A DNA stretch of 64,000 nt from Armatimonadia bacterium. GTDB taxonomy: Bacteria; Armatimonadota; Zipacnadia; Zipacnadales; JABUFB01. The notes below the pieces were generated by a model. The model worked only from the letters and a program-made list of their open reading frames with translations. It did not search any database and was not told where the DNA came from. The DNA lies in contig JBDKVB010000048.1 of NCBI GenBank assembly GCA_039679385.1, forward strand, positions 1-64,000. The letters are read 5' to 3'. Positions 54,407 through 63,369 of this stretch are shown in pieces. Within the stretch, counting starts at the first letter, position 1. Each line of letters begins with the position of its first letter. Both the position numbers and the translations under genes were made by a program.

Positions 54407-54862
54407 CTAGATCTCGTCGGGCCAACCGTGCGGATCCAGCTTCTCAAGCCGCGCAGCCTTCTCCAACAGCCCTGGCGGCGGCGTGTGCTCGGGATGCCGC
54501 TTGAAGTAGTCGATCATGGCTGCCGCGATGCCCTGTTCAGCCAACACCGAGCAGTGCATCTTGACCGGCGGCAGCCCTCCGAGGGCCTCCACGACGGTCT
54601 TGTTGCTGACTCGCAGGGCCTCGTCAAGGGTCTTGCCCTTCACGAGCTCAGTGATCATCGAACTGGTCGCAATCGCTGCGCCGCAGCCGAAGGTTTTGAA
54701 CTTGATGTCCGTTATGGTCTGGGTTCCCGGGTCGATCTTCAGCGTCAGGCGCATCATGTCCCCACACTTGGGGTTACCGACGTCGCCCACGCCGTCCGGG
54801 TCCTCGATCTCGCCCATGTTGCGCGGATTCTGGAAGTGCTCCATGACCTTTTCTGAATACAT
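54407..54862 (-). CDS. IscU/NifU-type iron-sulfur cluster scaffold
   Basis: The 151-residue protein has the three scaffold cysteines Cys33 (NPKCGD), Cys60 (TFGCGAA) and Cys104 (KMHCSVL), with Asp35 in the usual place. It would assemble iron-sulfur clusters using sulfur from a cysteine desulfurase, whose gene is not in the window. The C-terminus has an extra 25 residues (PEHTPPPGLLEKAARLEKL). It lacks the NifU C-terminal domains. AGAGGTG precedes ATG 54862. Confidence 0.93.
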   Translation of the reverse strand: MYSEKVMEHFQNPRNMGEIEDPDGVGDVGNPKCGDMMRLTLKIDPGTQTITDIKFKTFGCGAAIATSSMITELVKGKTLDEALRVSNKTVVEALGGLPPVKMHCSVLAEQGIAAAMIDYFKRHPEHTPPPGLLEKAARLEKLDPHGWPDEI

Positions 54863-54948
54863 GCCGATCACCTCTGGTGGTGCGTAACCTGACTATATGA
54901 TAACGGGAACCGGCTGTCAACCGTCTTGGTGGCCCGCGGCGGCAGGCT

Positions 54949-55893
54949 CTAGGACGACCGAGTCTCCGGCCACCACTTGCGGCAGACCCTCTCGATCCAC
55001 TCGAGCCCCGCACGCGTGACCTCGCGGTCTACATCCAGTGAGAAGTACACCTCGAAGGTCACCAGCGCCTCGGGATTCGTCGCGAGAACCGCCCCAAGGA
55101 CGCGCTCCAGGTCGATCCAGCCGGCCTCTGCGTCGTGGTCCGGGTGCGCTGGGTACTTCCGCAGCCGCCCCTCCTCACGTAGCGTCGCGAAATCGAAGTC
55201 TGAGGCCACCTGGTTGTTGTACACATGCAGGGAGCCGATGCGTGGTGCCAAAGCCCTGGCGAACTCCTCGACCTCGAACCCGTACTTCGCCCCATCGAAG
55301 GCGGCATGGCCCACATCGAGGCAGATGCTCGTCAGGTCGGCCGGCAGGGCCTCCATCAGGGCCCTATAGTGCTCAGGCCGGCACAGAAGCGGCTGCCCCA
55401 TCATGTTCTCGAAGTGAAGCGGCACCCCGACCTGCCTGGCTACCTCGACCAGCCGCAATGCGCCCTCGGTCGCCACCTCAAGAGCCCGCTGCTCGGTCCA
55501 TCCCGGCGGCACAGGCTCATCCAGGACACCGACAGCCCGCTGCAGGTGCACAACCAGGTGTCGTGCGCCTAGCTCCGCGGCCTGAACAAGTTCGCGCTCC
55601 ATCAGCGCCAGCGACCGTTGGCGTCGCTCCTCATCGGTGTCAAAGACCGAGGCATGCAGGGGGTAGTCATCCAGGCCGCAGTCGCGGAACAGTGGGCAGT
55701 GAACGCTGATCTCCGCACCCATTCGCTTCAGCGCCTCGCGGGTCGCCTGCTCCTCCTCGCGGTGCAGGATGACCAACTCGATCCGCTGGAGCCCGTAGCT
55801 CTCGATGCGGAGGAGGTGCTCAAGTCTGGCGGAGACCATTCCGATGCGGCGGTCCAGTTTGTGCTCTGCTTGCGTCATGTTCATCCGATCCAT
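54949..55893 (-). CDS. Sugar phosphate isomerase/epimerase-like TIM barrel protein
   Basis: The 314-residue protein fits the AP-endonuclease-2-like isomerase family: LVVHLQRAVG, VPLHFENMMG, SICLDVGHAAF, SLHVYNNQ and VTFEVYFS give the strands bearing Glu, Asp and His ligands. The substrate is unknown. It is leftward and lies 86 bases upstream of the iron-sulfur scaffold gene. Three in-frame ATGs (55893, 55884, 55878) are close together and none has a strong ribosome site, so the start may vary by five residues. Confidence 0.82.
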   Translation of the reverse strand: MDRMNMTQAEHKLDRRIGMVSARLEHLLRIESYGLQRIELVILHREEEQATREALKRMGAEISVHCPLFRDCGLDDYPLHASVFDTDEERRQRSLALMERELVQAAELGARHLVVHLQRAVGVLDEPVPPGWTEQRALEVATEGALRLVEVARQVGVPLHFENMMGQPLLCRPEHYRALMEALPADLTSICLDVGHAAFDGAKYGFEVEEFARALAPRIGSLHVYNNQVASDFDFATLREEGRLRKYPAHPDHDAEAGWIDLERVLGAVLATNPEALVTFEVYFSLDVDREVTRAGLEWIERVCRKWWPETRSS

Positions 55894-56059
55894 GTATGCT
55901 CACGGGGTGTCAGACCCACAACCCGAGGAGGTCAGAGCCCACAGCGTGAAGGTGAGCTGCATGACCTTGGCGAATTCACCGCCTGTTGCTTTACCTCCTC
56001 CCCCTTCTGAAGGGGCTGGGAGGCATTCATCCTGGCTCACTTCGGGAGCAGAACCCGCC

Positions 56060-57166
56060 ATGACCACATCGACCCGACGTGTACTGCCGCTGGCGTGCTT
56101 GCTCATCCTCCCGGTCTTGGCAAGCGCCGGGGAACCGGCACACCTCGCTGCCACTCAGCTACCTTCCGGGCCCGTCCTCTGCCTGCCGGTGAGCGGTGAC
56201 GCCCTCTTGCACCAGCGTCTGGACCTCGATCTAGCTGCCGGAGCCAACATTCTTGCCTATCCCTTCGGCCGTCTCGAGGTGGCCCTTGATGCCCTCGAGG
56301 TGCAGCCCGTATCGCCCGCGACGGGCCTGACTCTCTCCGAGGTGTCCCTTGCTCCGGATGCCCGTGATACGGCAGTCTGGCAACTCACGGCCGACAAGGC
56401 CTGCCATGCCACGCTCCAGCTTCGCCATCCGCTCAAGGGCCTTGAATGGCGCCTTGAGTACGCGGTCACCTTCAGCCGCGACGCCCGGACCTGCTCTGTG
56501 GCCGCGAACCTCGTGGTCACCAACCGCAGCAAGCTGGTCTTCGACAACGTCGTGCTCCGCCTGCCCGGGGGCCAGCAACTCCAGACGGCGCTGGCCCAGA
56601 ACGAGACCTTCCAGAAGCAGCTCTTCGTGGCCGAGAAGGTCGCCTGCGAGCCCATGACCGTCTACGACACGGCGCGCTATGGTGCCGCTGTCGCTGCCGT
56701 CGTGCGTCTGCCGCGCACCGGTGACGATCCCTTCAGCGCCGGGCTGCTGACGGCGGGCAAGGTGCGCTTCTACTCCGGCGACGACACCCATTCGTACTTG
56801 GGCGAGGACAACCTGCCTCTGGTCGCACCCCATGAGCGCGTGGACCTCAAGGTCGGGGTCGTGCCCGAGATCACCGCAACGCGCAAGGTCGCGAAGACCT
56901 CCCAGCTCGATGTGAAGACCGATATCCGCGACAAGCTCGCCCTCTACAACCAGGAGGACGACATCGAGGTGGAGCTTCGCAATCAGCGCAAGACCCCGGT
57001 CTCACTGATCCTGCGCGACAAGCTGGATGGTGACTGGAGCCTCCTGCGCCCGTCGGTTCCCGGGACGCGCCTTGATGCCGATGTGGTTGAGTTCGCCATC
57101 AGCCTGGAGCCCGGTGAGGTCCGCAAAGTCACCTACACGGTTCGCCGAGCGAACCAGCAGCCTTAG
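56060..57166 (+). CDS. Exported DUF4139-like protein
   Basis: The 368-residue protein has a signal peptide (LPLACLLILPVLASA) and is otherwise beta-rich. The pattern FYSGDDTHSYLGEDNLPLVAPHERVDLKVG, followed near the end by DIEVELRNQRKTPVSLILRDKLDGDWSLL and GEVRKVTYTVRR, resembles DUF4139 proteins (mucoidy-inhibitor-like). These lack a known activity. GGGAG at 56044-56048 precedes ATG 56060; the frame open from 55805 overlaps the divergent gene. Confidence 0.7.
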   Translation: MTTSTRRVLPLACLLILPVLASAGEPAHLAATQLPSGPVLCLPVSGDALLHQRLDLDLAAGANILAYPFGRLEVALDALEVQPVSPATGLTLSEVSLAPDARDTAVWQLTADKACHATLQLRHPLKGLEWRLEYAVTFSRDARTCSVAANLVVTNRSKLVFDNVVLRLPGGQQLQTALAQNETFQKQLFVAEKVACEPMTVYDTARYGAAVAAVVRLPRTGDDPFSAGLLTAGKVRFYSGDDTHSYLGEDNLPLVAPHERVDLKVGVVPEITATRKVAKTSQLDVKTDIRDKLALYNQEDDIEVELRNQRKTPVSLILRDKLDGDWSLLRPSVPGTRLDADVVEFAISLEPGEVRKVTYTVRRANQQP

Positions 57167-57271
57167 CAACCAGCAACTCGTGGCAACCCAGCAGAGACGG
57201 GCTCAGCGTCGGTTACCCCTGGCGCCCGCTCGCTTGCGCTCTTGCCGCCAGTCAAACCTTGGAGGGTATCT

Positions 57272-58345
57272 ATGTCCGCTGTACGTGTTGGTTTCGTTGG
57301 CGCTGGGATGATGGCCCAGGTCGCCCACATCCCAGGCTTCCAGCAAGCTTCGGGGAGCGAGGTCGTCGCTATCGCCTCAACGCGCCCGCAGCTCCTGGCC
57401 CAAGTCGCAGACCGCTTCGCAATCCCGCGGCGTTACGAGTCGCATCGGGAACTTGCCGCAGACCCTGACATCGATCTTGCCGCCGTGATCGCGCCCCCGG
57501 AGCTGAACGTCGCCTACTGTCTTGACCTACTTGAGGCCGGCAAGCACGTGTTCTGTGAGAAGCCCGTCGCCCTGTGCGTAGCGGATGCGCAGCGCCTCGC
57601 GGACGCAGCCAAGGCCAATGGCCGACAGTTGATGGTCGGGTTCATGAAGCGCAGCGATGCCGGCGTCCAGGCTGCCAAGGCCCTCGTGGACCAGTGGCTC
57701 GAGACCGGCGAAGCGGGCAAGTTCATCTATGCTCGCGCCCACTCCTTCACCGGCGGAGACTGGCTGGGGAACATCGCCAGCCTCCTCCCCACTCTCAAGA
57801 CCGACGAACCGACGACCCCGAAGCAGCGCACCAAGGGGCCCGACTGGCTGCCGGAGCGCTACGGCAAGGAACCCCTGACCTTCGCCAGCGCCTACTACGC
57901 CTTCAACCACGTCCACAGCCACGACATGGACCTGCTGAACCACTTCCTGGGCAGTGACTTTGAGGTCGTCTACGCCGACTGGAGCCGACCCGCCCGTCTC
58001 GCCCTCTTTGACTTCGCGGGCAAGCAGGCAACCCTGGAGATCGGCGGCCCCATGCCCAACAACCGCTGGGACGAGGAGATCAAGCTCTACTTCGAGCATG
58101 GCTGGGTGAACGTCCAGCTTCCACCGCCGATGCTCATCAACGTTCCCGCCACGGTGGAGGTCTACCGAATGACCGGCCAGCAGGAGCTTGCCGACGTGCG
58201 CGCTCCCTACAGCTGGTCCTTCCTGCGCCAGGCCCAGAACGCGGTGGACGTGGTCGCCGGAGACGCTGAGCCGATCTGCACGATTGAGGACGGCGTAGCC
58301 CAACTGCGCATGACCGAGGCCATCTTCCGCGCCTTGCCCGCCTGA
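57272..58345 (+). CDS. Gfo/Idh/MocA-family oxidoreductase
   Basis: The 357-residue protein has VGFVGAGMMAQVAHIPGF (Rossmann fold), the catalytic motif CEKPVAL and, in the second domain, FNHVHSHDMDLLNHFLG with the expected His/Asp pair. It likely oxidises a sugar derivative with NAD(P). GGAGGG at 57261-57266 fixes ATG 57272. It follows the DUF4139-like gene by 105 bases and may be cotranscribed. Confidence 0.9.
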   Translation: MSAVRVGFVGAGMMAQVAHIPGFQQASGSEVVAIASTRPQLLAQVADRFAIPRRYESHRELAADPDIDLAAVIAPPELNVAYCLDLLEAGKHVFCEKPVALCVADAQRLADAAKANGRQLMVGFMKRSDAGVQAAKALVDQWLETGEAGKFIYARAHSFTGGDWLGNIASLLPTLKTDEPTTPKQRTKGPDWLPERYGKEPLTFASAYYAFNHVHSHDMDLLNHFLGSDFEVVYADWSRPARLALFDFAGKQATLEIGGPMPNNRWDEEIKLYFEHGWVNVQLPPPMLINVPATVEVYRMTGQQELADVRAPYSWSFLRQAQNAVDVVAGDAEPICTIEDGVAQLRMTEAIFRALPA

Positions 58346-58371
58346 GCTCCCACCGTCAGCACTGAGTATGA

Positions 58372-58408
58372 GAAAGGGGCACAGGTCCTTGCGACCGGTG
58401 CCCCTTTC
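58372..58408. terminator. Convergent terminator before guaB
   Basis: GAAAGGGGCAC (58372-58382) pairs with GTGCCCCTTTC (58398-58408), with AGGTC/GACC extending the stem inside. It separates the rightward oxidoreductase gene from the leftward guaB. Confidence 0.75.
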
Positions 58409-58470
58409 GCGCTATCTGTGTCCGCCTCTCCAGGCCGGCTCCCGCCCCAGGCTTTCGTGCCTCTGCGTGC

Positions 58471-59943
58471 CTACTCGAAGTCCTGGATCTGGTAGTTCGG
58501 AGCCTCTTCCGTGACGATGATATCGTGCGGGTGGCTCTCGCGCAGACCGGCAGCGGTGATCTGGTAGAACTCGGTCTCGGTCTTGAGGCCTTCGATGCTG
58601 CGCACGCCGCAGTATCCCATGCCGGAGCGTAGGCCGCCCACAAGCTGCAGCACGACCCCTGACAGCCGGCCCTTGTAGGCGACACGACCCTCGAGGCCCT
58701 CGGGGACCAGTTTCTCGTCCTCCACGTTCTCCTGCATGTACCGGTCGCGGGCGCTCTTGCGCTCCTTCATGGCTCCGAGCGAGCCCATGCCGCGATACAC
58801 CTTGTAGGTGCGACTACGGTACAGGACCGTCTCGCCGGGGCTCTCCTCGGTGCCCGCGAACAAGGCGCCGATCATCACGCAGTCGGCTCCGGCAGCGATG
58901 GCCTTGGCGATGTCGCCGGAGAACTTGATCCCGCCGTCAGCAACGATGGGGATATCGTACTCACGCGCGACCTCAACGGCATCGGTGATGGCAGTGATCT
59001 GCGGCACACCCGAGCCCGACACCACACGGGTGGTGCAACTGGCCCCAGGCCCAAGCCCGACCTTCACCGCATCGGCGCCCGCCTTGATGAGGTCTCGGCA
59101 ACCCTCGGCCGTGGCGATGTTGCCGCCAATGATCGGGATGTGCGGGTACTTCTCCTTCAGCCGCGTCACCATGTTGAGAACGTTCATCGAGTGACCGTGG
59201 GCCGCGTCGACCACGAAGGCGTCGACGCCGCGGTCGGCCAGGGCCGCCGCTCGTGCCGGGCCTTCCGCACTGGTTCCTACCGCAGCCGCGACCCGCAGGC
59301 GGCCCAGTTCGTCCTTGCAGGCATCCGGAAACTGGGCGACCTTCTCGATGTCCTTGATCGTGATGAGGCCCCTGAGCATGAAGTTCTCATCGACGACCGG
59401 CAGCTTCTCGATCCGGTGCTGGTGGAGGATCGCCTTGGCTTCCTCCAGCGTGGTGCCCTCTCCGGCCGTCACGAGCCCTTCGACGGTCATGGCCTCGCGT
59501 ACCGGCTTCTCCATGTTCGTCTCGAAGCGCAGGTCGCGGTTGGTGAGGATGCCGACGAGCTTCCCGTCCTGGGTGATCGGGAGGCCGGAGATCTTGTACT
59601 TGGCCATCAGGGCCTCGGCCTCGCCCACCTTGGCGTCGGGGCTCACGGTTACCGGGTCGACGATCATCCCGCTCTCAGACCGCTTCACCCGGTCCACCTC
59701 TAGAGCCTGCTGCTCGATGGACAGGTTCTTGTGGATGACGCCGATGCCCCCTTCGCGAGCCAGCGCGATGGCCAAAGCAGACTCCGTGACCGTATCCATA
59801 GCCGCGCTCACCAGGGGGATATTCAGGCGGATGGTCTTGGTGAGTCGCGTGTGCACATCCACCTGGGTCGGCACCACGTCTGACTTTCGCGGGGCCAACA
59901 GCACATCGTCGAAGCTCAGCGCAAGCCTTGGAGCCTTGCTCAT
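58471..59943 (-). CDS. guaB: IMP dehydrogenase
   Basis: The 490-residue enzyme begins with [14 protein letters not shown], has a CBS pair at about residues 95-210, and carries the catalytic loop [18 protein letters not shown] with its Cys. The flap has [22 protein letters not shown]. It converts IMP to XMP with NAD+, the committed step to GMP. The length is typical. AGAGGTG precedes ATG 59943. Confidence 0.97.
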   Translation of the reverse strand: MSKAPRLALSFDDVLLAPRKSDVVPTQVDVHTRLTKTIRLNIPLVSAAMDTVTESALAIALAREGGIGVIHKNLSIEQQALEVDRVKRSESGMIVDPVTVSPDAKVGEAEALMAKYKISGLPITQDGKLVGILTNRDLRFETNMEKPVREAMTVEGLVTAGEGTTLEEAKAILHQHRIEKLPVVDENFMLRGLITIKDIEKVAQFPDACKDELGRLRVAAAVGTSAEGPARAAALADRGVDAFVVDAAHGHSMNVLNMVTRLKEKYPHIPIIGGNIATAEGCRDLIKAGADAVKVGLGPGASCTTRVVSGSGVPQITAITDAVEVAREYDIPIVADGGIKFSGDIAKAIAAGADCVMIGALFAGTEESPGETVLYRSRTYKVYRGMGSLGAMKERKSARDRYMQENVEDEKLVPEGLEGRVAYKGRLSGVVLQLVGGLRSGMGYCGVRSIEGLKTETEFYQITAAGLRESHPHDIIVTEEAPNYQIQDFE

Positions 59944-60025
59944 CTGGCGTCACCTCTCGGCAGTAGTAGCCCGCCACCCTTCGGCGGACCCCCGTTCCTC
60001 ACTCACATGTGTCGTACAAAGCGCG

Positions 60026-60058
60026 AACGCCCTCAGCTCGAAGGCGTTAGCCTGAGGG
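60026..60058 (-). promoter_or_regulatory. Two mutually exclusive hairpins upstream of guaB
   Basis: CCCTCAG (60030-60036) can pair with CTGAGGG (60052-60058), or AACGCC (60026-60031) with GGCGTT (60043-60048). The two helices share bases and cannot coexist. They lie 83 to 115 bases upstream of guaB on its transcript, between it and the cupin gene. A role as attenuator is possible but unproven. Confidence 0.35.
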
Positions 60059-60094
60059 TCGTGTTTTGCCTACCTGCACAGCAGCGCTGCTCGT

Positions 60095-60988
60095 TCAGCG
60101 GCGGCCGAACTTGCGATCGAAGTCAGCGATGTGCTGTGCCTTCCAGGCCTCATCCTCGGGGTCATCAAAGGCGATGCCCTTCCAGATCAGCTCAGTGTAG
60201 TCCTGCGGACGCTTGAGCAGCGCCAGCAGTTCGGGCGTCTTGCCCACATGGTACAACCCCTCGCCCTTCACGAGCCCAAGCTCCGGAACCTCGGCGCACC
60301 GTGCGACTCGCAGCTTCGGCACCGCACCGCCGTACCGGGGGTTCTTCACCCAGCCGCGATCCAGCGTGTTGTACCAGGCGAAGCCCTGGCAGCGCTCGCA
60401 GCCACCGTAGACCGAGCTGAAGTCGCTGCAGACCCAGTTCGTCGTGATCAGGGCACGGTCCGGGTCAGGGTTCAGCGTCACATGCCCGAAGTCCGCCGGC
60501 ATGATGGCCTTCTCGCCTTGTTCGCAGATCAGGGCGATGCAGTTGAGTACCTGCGCCTCGTCCGGCCCGGCGTCGATGTCGGTTACTTCCTGCATCAGGA
60601 AGATGGCGGTGCCGTAGGCTACCTCGTAGATCTCCGGGTAGCTGGGTCCGCCCTTCCAGATGGCCGGATGGTAGTGACCCGAGGTCTTCATCAGCTCCTG
60701 GCCGAACCGGTGCTGCCGGAACAGGCTTAGGTCATAGCGCAGGCTGTGCTGGTTGAGCAGGTGCTCGTCGCCCTGCAGTCCCAGGTTGCGGAACATCCAG
60801 TAGACGATCTCCTGCTCCTGGCCCTTCACGCACTCCGGGTCTTCCAGGATCGGCGCCAGCTTCTCGAAGGTACGCACCGAGTATTCCGGCCGCCGGAACT
60901 TCCCGGCCTCACCGTCCACAAAGCAAATCCGCAGCACCTCAGGGTCCACGTAGACGTTGAGACCACTGTCATGAACCAATTCCATCAT
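60095..60988 (-). CDS. Cupin-type glucose-6-phosphate isomerase
   Basis: The 297-residue protein has the cupin metal site GHYHPAIWKGGPSYPEIYEV and later PADFGHVTLNPD, as in the archaeal-type phosphoglucose isomerases (PF06560). These isomerise glucose-6-phosphate and fructose-6-phosphate with a bound metal. The C-terminal third (CERCQGFAWYNTLDRGW...) is longer than in the archaeal enzyme. It follows a ROK kinase gene by 45 bases, so the pair could feed glucose into glycolysis. The start is ATG 60988 or 60985, after AGGTG. Confidence 0.85.
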   Translation of the reverse strand: MMELVHDSGLNVYVDPEVLRICFVDGEAGKFRRPEYSVRTFEKLAPILEDPECVKGQEQEIVYWMFRNLGLQGDEHLLNQHSLRYDLSLFRQHRFGQELMKTSGHYHPAIWKGGPSYPEIYEVAYGTAIFLMQEVTDIDAGPDEAQVLNCIALICEQGEKAIMPADFGHVTLNPDPDRALITTNWVCSDFSSVYGGCERCQGFAWYNTLDRGWVKNPRYGGAVPKLRVARCAEVPELGLVKGEGLYHVGKTPELLALLKRPQDYTELIWKGIAFDDPEDEAWKAQHIADFDRKFGRR

Positions 60989-61033
60989 GGTCTGGCACCT
61001 GCTCTTGCGTTGTTGGCCGCAGGAGGAAAACGC

Positions 61034-61984
61034 TTAACTCAGCGGCTGCTGCAAACAGACGGCGGCGGCTCCGATGACCCCCGCATTATAACCCAGATGT
61101 GCCGCCACAACCTCGGTCTCTTGGGCAGGAACGTCCATGGCGTAAGCACGGAAGGCAGCTCTGACCGGCCCAAGATAGACGTTACCCAACTCCGGAACAC
61201 CCCCCCCCAGGACGATGATTCCGGGATCAAGGAGGTCCGCCGCCAGCGCCAACGCGAAGCCCATGCGCTCCGCAGATCGCTCAATCACCCCAAGCGCATC
61301 GGCATCGCCCGACTGCGCCAGCTCTCCGACCTTGCGCCCGGTCAGCTCCTGCGCCTCGTACTGCTCGAAGCCCCGACCCTGCTCCCGCAGTCCGCAAGCC
61401 GCCAGGCCGATCGCATCACCGGAGCAGAAGGCCTCCACGCATCCGCGCTTGTCACAGGTGCAGGGCGGCCCGGAGGGATCGATCACCATATGGCCGAACT
61501 CGCCCGCGTTGCTGTGGGCCCCGTGAAGCACCGCCCCGTTGGTGATCACTGCGCCACCGACACCGGTTCCGATGTTCACATACAGGACTTCGCTGTGCCC
61601 GCGGCCGGCCCCGAAAACGGCCTCACCCAATCCACCCGCATTCGCGTCGTTCTCGATGCGGACCGGGATGCCGAAGCGCCGTCCGAGCACCTCGCCGAGA
61701 CGGATACCCTCCCAGCCCGGAGCGTGATGCGACATCCGGGTCTCCTGCCGGCCGTAGTCCACCGGCCCGCCAAAGCCGACACCGATACCCAACACAGGTA
61801 CCTCGCCCGCGATCTTCAGGACCCGCTCGATCATGCTGCACAGCGTCTCGATGGTCGCCGGGCCACCGGCTTCGCGAGGCGTCGCTTCGCGTTCCAGGTG
61901 ACCAAGCTCGCCCCCTTCGGAAACCAGCCCGACCGAGAGGCGAGTGTTGCCGACATCGATGCCTACTACCCAGCGCCGGCCCAT
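61034..61984 (-). CDS. ROK-family sugar kinase
   Basis: The 316-residue protein has the N-terminal phosphate loop GIDVGNTRLSVGL and the catalytic region RIENDANAGGLGEAVFGAG. The zinc-binding motif CTCDKRGCVE is an unusual spelling of CxCGxxGCxE. ROK kinases phosphorylate glucose or other hexoses and N-acetylated sugars; regulators of this family have an extra DNA-binding domain that is absent here. Its ATG overlaps the stop of the GmhA-like gene (TAATG). A run of nine G within codons for LGGGVPEL is prone to slippage. Confidence 0.9.
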   Translation of the reverse strand: MGRRWVVGIDVGNTRLSVGLVSEGGELGHLEREATPREAGGPATIETLCSMIERVLKIAGEVPVLGIGVGFGGPVDYGRQETRMSHHAPGWEGIRLGEVLGRRFGIPVRIENDANAGGLGEAVFGAGRGHSEVLYVNIGTGVGGAVITNGAVLHGAHSNAGEFGHMVIDPSGPPCTCDKRGCVEAFCSGDAIGLAACGLREQGRGFEQYEAQELTGRKVGELAQSGDADALGVIERSAERMGFALALAADLLDPGIIVLGGGVPELGNVYLGPVRAAFRAYAMDVPAQETEVVAAHLGYNAGVIGAAAVCLQQPLS

Positions 61985-62568
61985 TACTGGGCACTTCCCC
62001 TGGCGACCAGCTCGTCCTCCACCAGGCCGCACAGGATGTGGCCCAGCGTGATGTGGACCTCCTGGATCCGCGCTGTCACAGTGCAGGGGACCTTCAGGCA
62101 CAAGTCACAGAGCCGCCCGAGCTCTCCCCCCTCCTTGCCGGTGAACCCGAGCGTTTTGGCACCCAGGGACTTCGCCTGCTCCACAGCACGCGCGCAATCG
62201 TCGGCGTTCCCGCTCGTGCTGAAGGCGACGAGAACATCGCCCTCCCGCAGGAGACCCTCGACCTGTCGCGAGAACACCTGATCAAAGCCGTAGTCGTTGC
62301 CGATGGCCGTCAGGATCGAGGTGTCGGTCGTCAGCGCCAGGGCCCGATACGCCGGGCGCTCCTTGCGGAACCGACCTACCAGCTCGCCGGACAGGTGCTG
62401 AGCATCGGCGGCACTTCCGCCGTTCCCACAGAAGGCTACCGTGCCTCCGTCCGCCAAGCACTTCACCAGCATCTGGGCCGCCTCGGCGACTGGCTCAGCC
62501 ATCTCCTCGGCCACTTTAAGCTTGAGCTCCGCACTCTCGCGCAAGGTCTGACGGATCTCGTCCAGCAT
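61984..62568 (-). CDS. Phosphosugar isomerase of the GmhA type (SIS domain)
   Basis: The 194-residue protein has FCGNGGSAADAQHLSGELVGRF, with the His and Glu of the metal site, STSGNADD, and QEVHITLGH with Gln and His near the end. All match GmhA, which converts sedoheptulose-7-phosphate to a heptose-7-phosphate for cell-surface sugars. No other heptose gene is seen nearby, so a different phosphosugar is possible. It is coupled to the ROK kinase gene by a one-base overlap. Confidence 0.9.
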   Translation of the reverse strand: MLDEIRQTLRESAELKLKVAEEMAEPVAEAAQMLVKCLADGGTVAFCGNGGSAADAQHLSGELVGRFRKERPAYRALALTTDTSILTAIGNDYGFDQVFSRQVEGLLREGDVLVAFSTSGNADDCARAVEQAKSLGAKTLGFTGKEGGELGRLCDLCLKVPCTVTARIQEVHITLGHILCGLVEDELVARGSAQ

Positions 62569-62598
62569 CCTGCAGTGCTCCTTCCGACCCGCGTCGGC

Positions 62599-63369
62599 TC
62601 AGTAAGTGGCGAAGAACTCGGTCGCCCAGTAGTCGCCCTTTTCGTTCACAGCAATCCCTACACCCAGCTTCTCCAGCTCTGGACTGAGCAGGTTTGCCTT
62701 GTGCCCCGGACTGCACATCCAGTCCCCGTGCGTCCGCTTCGCGTTCGGCAGCGTCAGGCTGTACATGCCTTCTGCGTAGCGCTGGGCGATGTTCTCGGCG
62801 ATCGCCCAGGCCCCCGTCGGCGTCACGACACGTCGGAACCTGTCGTTGATGGTCTTGAGCCCCTCGGTCGGGGACTCGTGCGAGAAGTACTTCAGGTCTC
62901 GCATCTCGTCACTATGCTGTCGTGCGATCCGCGCGAGAACCGGGTCCGAAAGCAGTGGACGCAGCTTCTGCTCCAGTCGGTCGCGGTTGGCCAACATCAC
63001 CAGCAGCGACTCCGTCTGCACCAGAAGTTCCCGCGTCCGCAGGGAGCTCTCTGAGGCGTTGATCGCCGGCGCCGGGAAGGACGCCCGCTGCGCCGCCCAG
63101 TAGTGGTCCAGCGCTTTGTCGACGTCTCCGGCGGTCTGATAGGCCACCGCCAGGAGAGGCTGTGCCGCCGTGTAGGTCGGGCAGAGCGCCAGGGCTTCCT
63201 CCAGGAGCGCAATTGCCTTGGACGTCTGGCCTGCCGCATACTGGCTGCGGGCCTGCTGGGTGAGTTCCCGGGCGCGGTCTGTGGCGTCGTCAGCCCAGGC
63301 ACCCGCTACGACGATCAGGGCGAGGAGACTCATCAGGCCGACCGGTATTCGCCGTCGGTTCCTAACCAC
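62599..63369 (-). CDS. Secreted CAP/SCP-domain protein with TPR region
   Basis: The 256-residue protein has a basic start and a signal helix (LMSLLALIVVAGAWA), a TPR-like stretch (ARSQYAAGQTSKAIALLEEALALCPTYTAAQPLL) and a C-terminal CAP domain with RQHSDEMRDLKYFSHESP, ENIAQR and CSPGHKANLLSPELEKLGVGI. CAP proteins are found outside cells with varied or unknown roles. GTG 63369 is favoured because it follows AGGGCGG and overlaps the previous stop by eight bases; ATG 63333 is the alternative. Confidence 0.82.
   Translation of the reverse strand: MVRNRRRIPVGLMSLLALIVVAGAWADDATDRARELTQQARSQYAAGQTSKAIALLEEALALCPTYTAAQPLLAVAYQTAGDVDKALDHYWAAQRASFPAPAINASESSLRTRELLVQTESLLVMLANRDRLEQKLRPLLSDPVLARIARQHSDEMRDLKYFSHESPTEGLKTINDRFRRVVTPTGAWAIAENIAQRYAEGMYSLTLPNAKRTHGDWMCSPGHKANLLSPELEKLGVGIAVNEKGDYWATEFFATY

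Noticed and set aside
61200-61208. Nine-base C run in the ROK kinase gene as a phase-variation switch
   Set aside because: It encodes the conserved Gly-Gly-Gly of the family, and there is no surface-antigen context; slippage is possible but unsupported.
60746-62281. 511-codon open frame on the + strand
   Set aside because: It lies opposite three well-supported leftward genes (cupin isomerase, ROK kinase, GmhA-like) and has no domain pattern.
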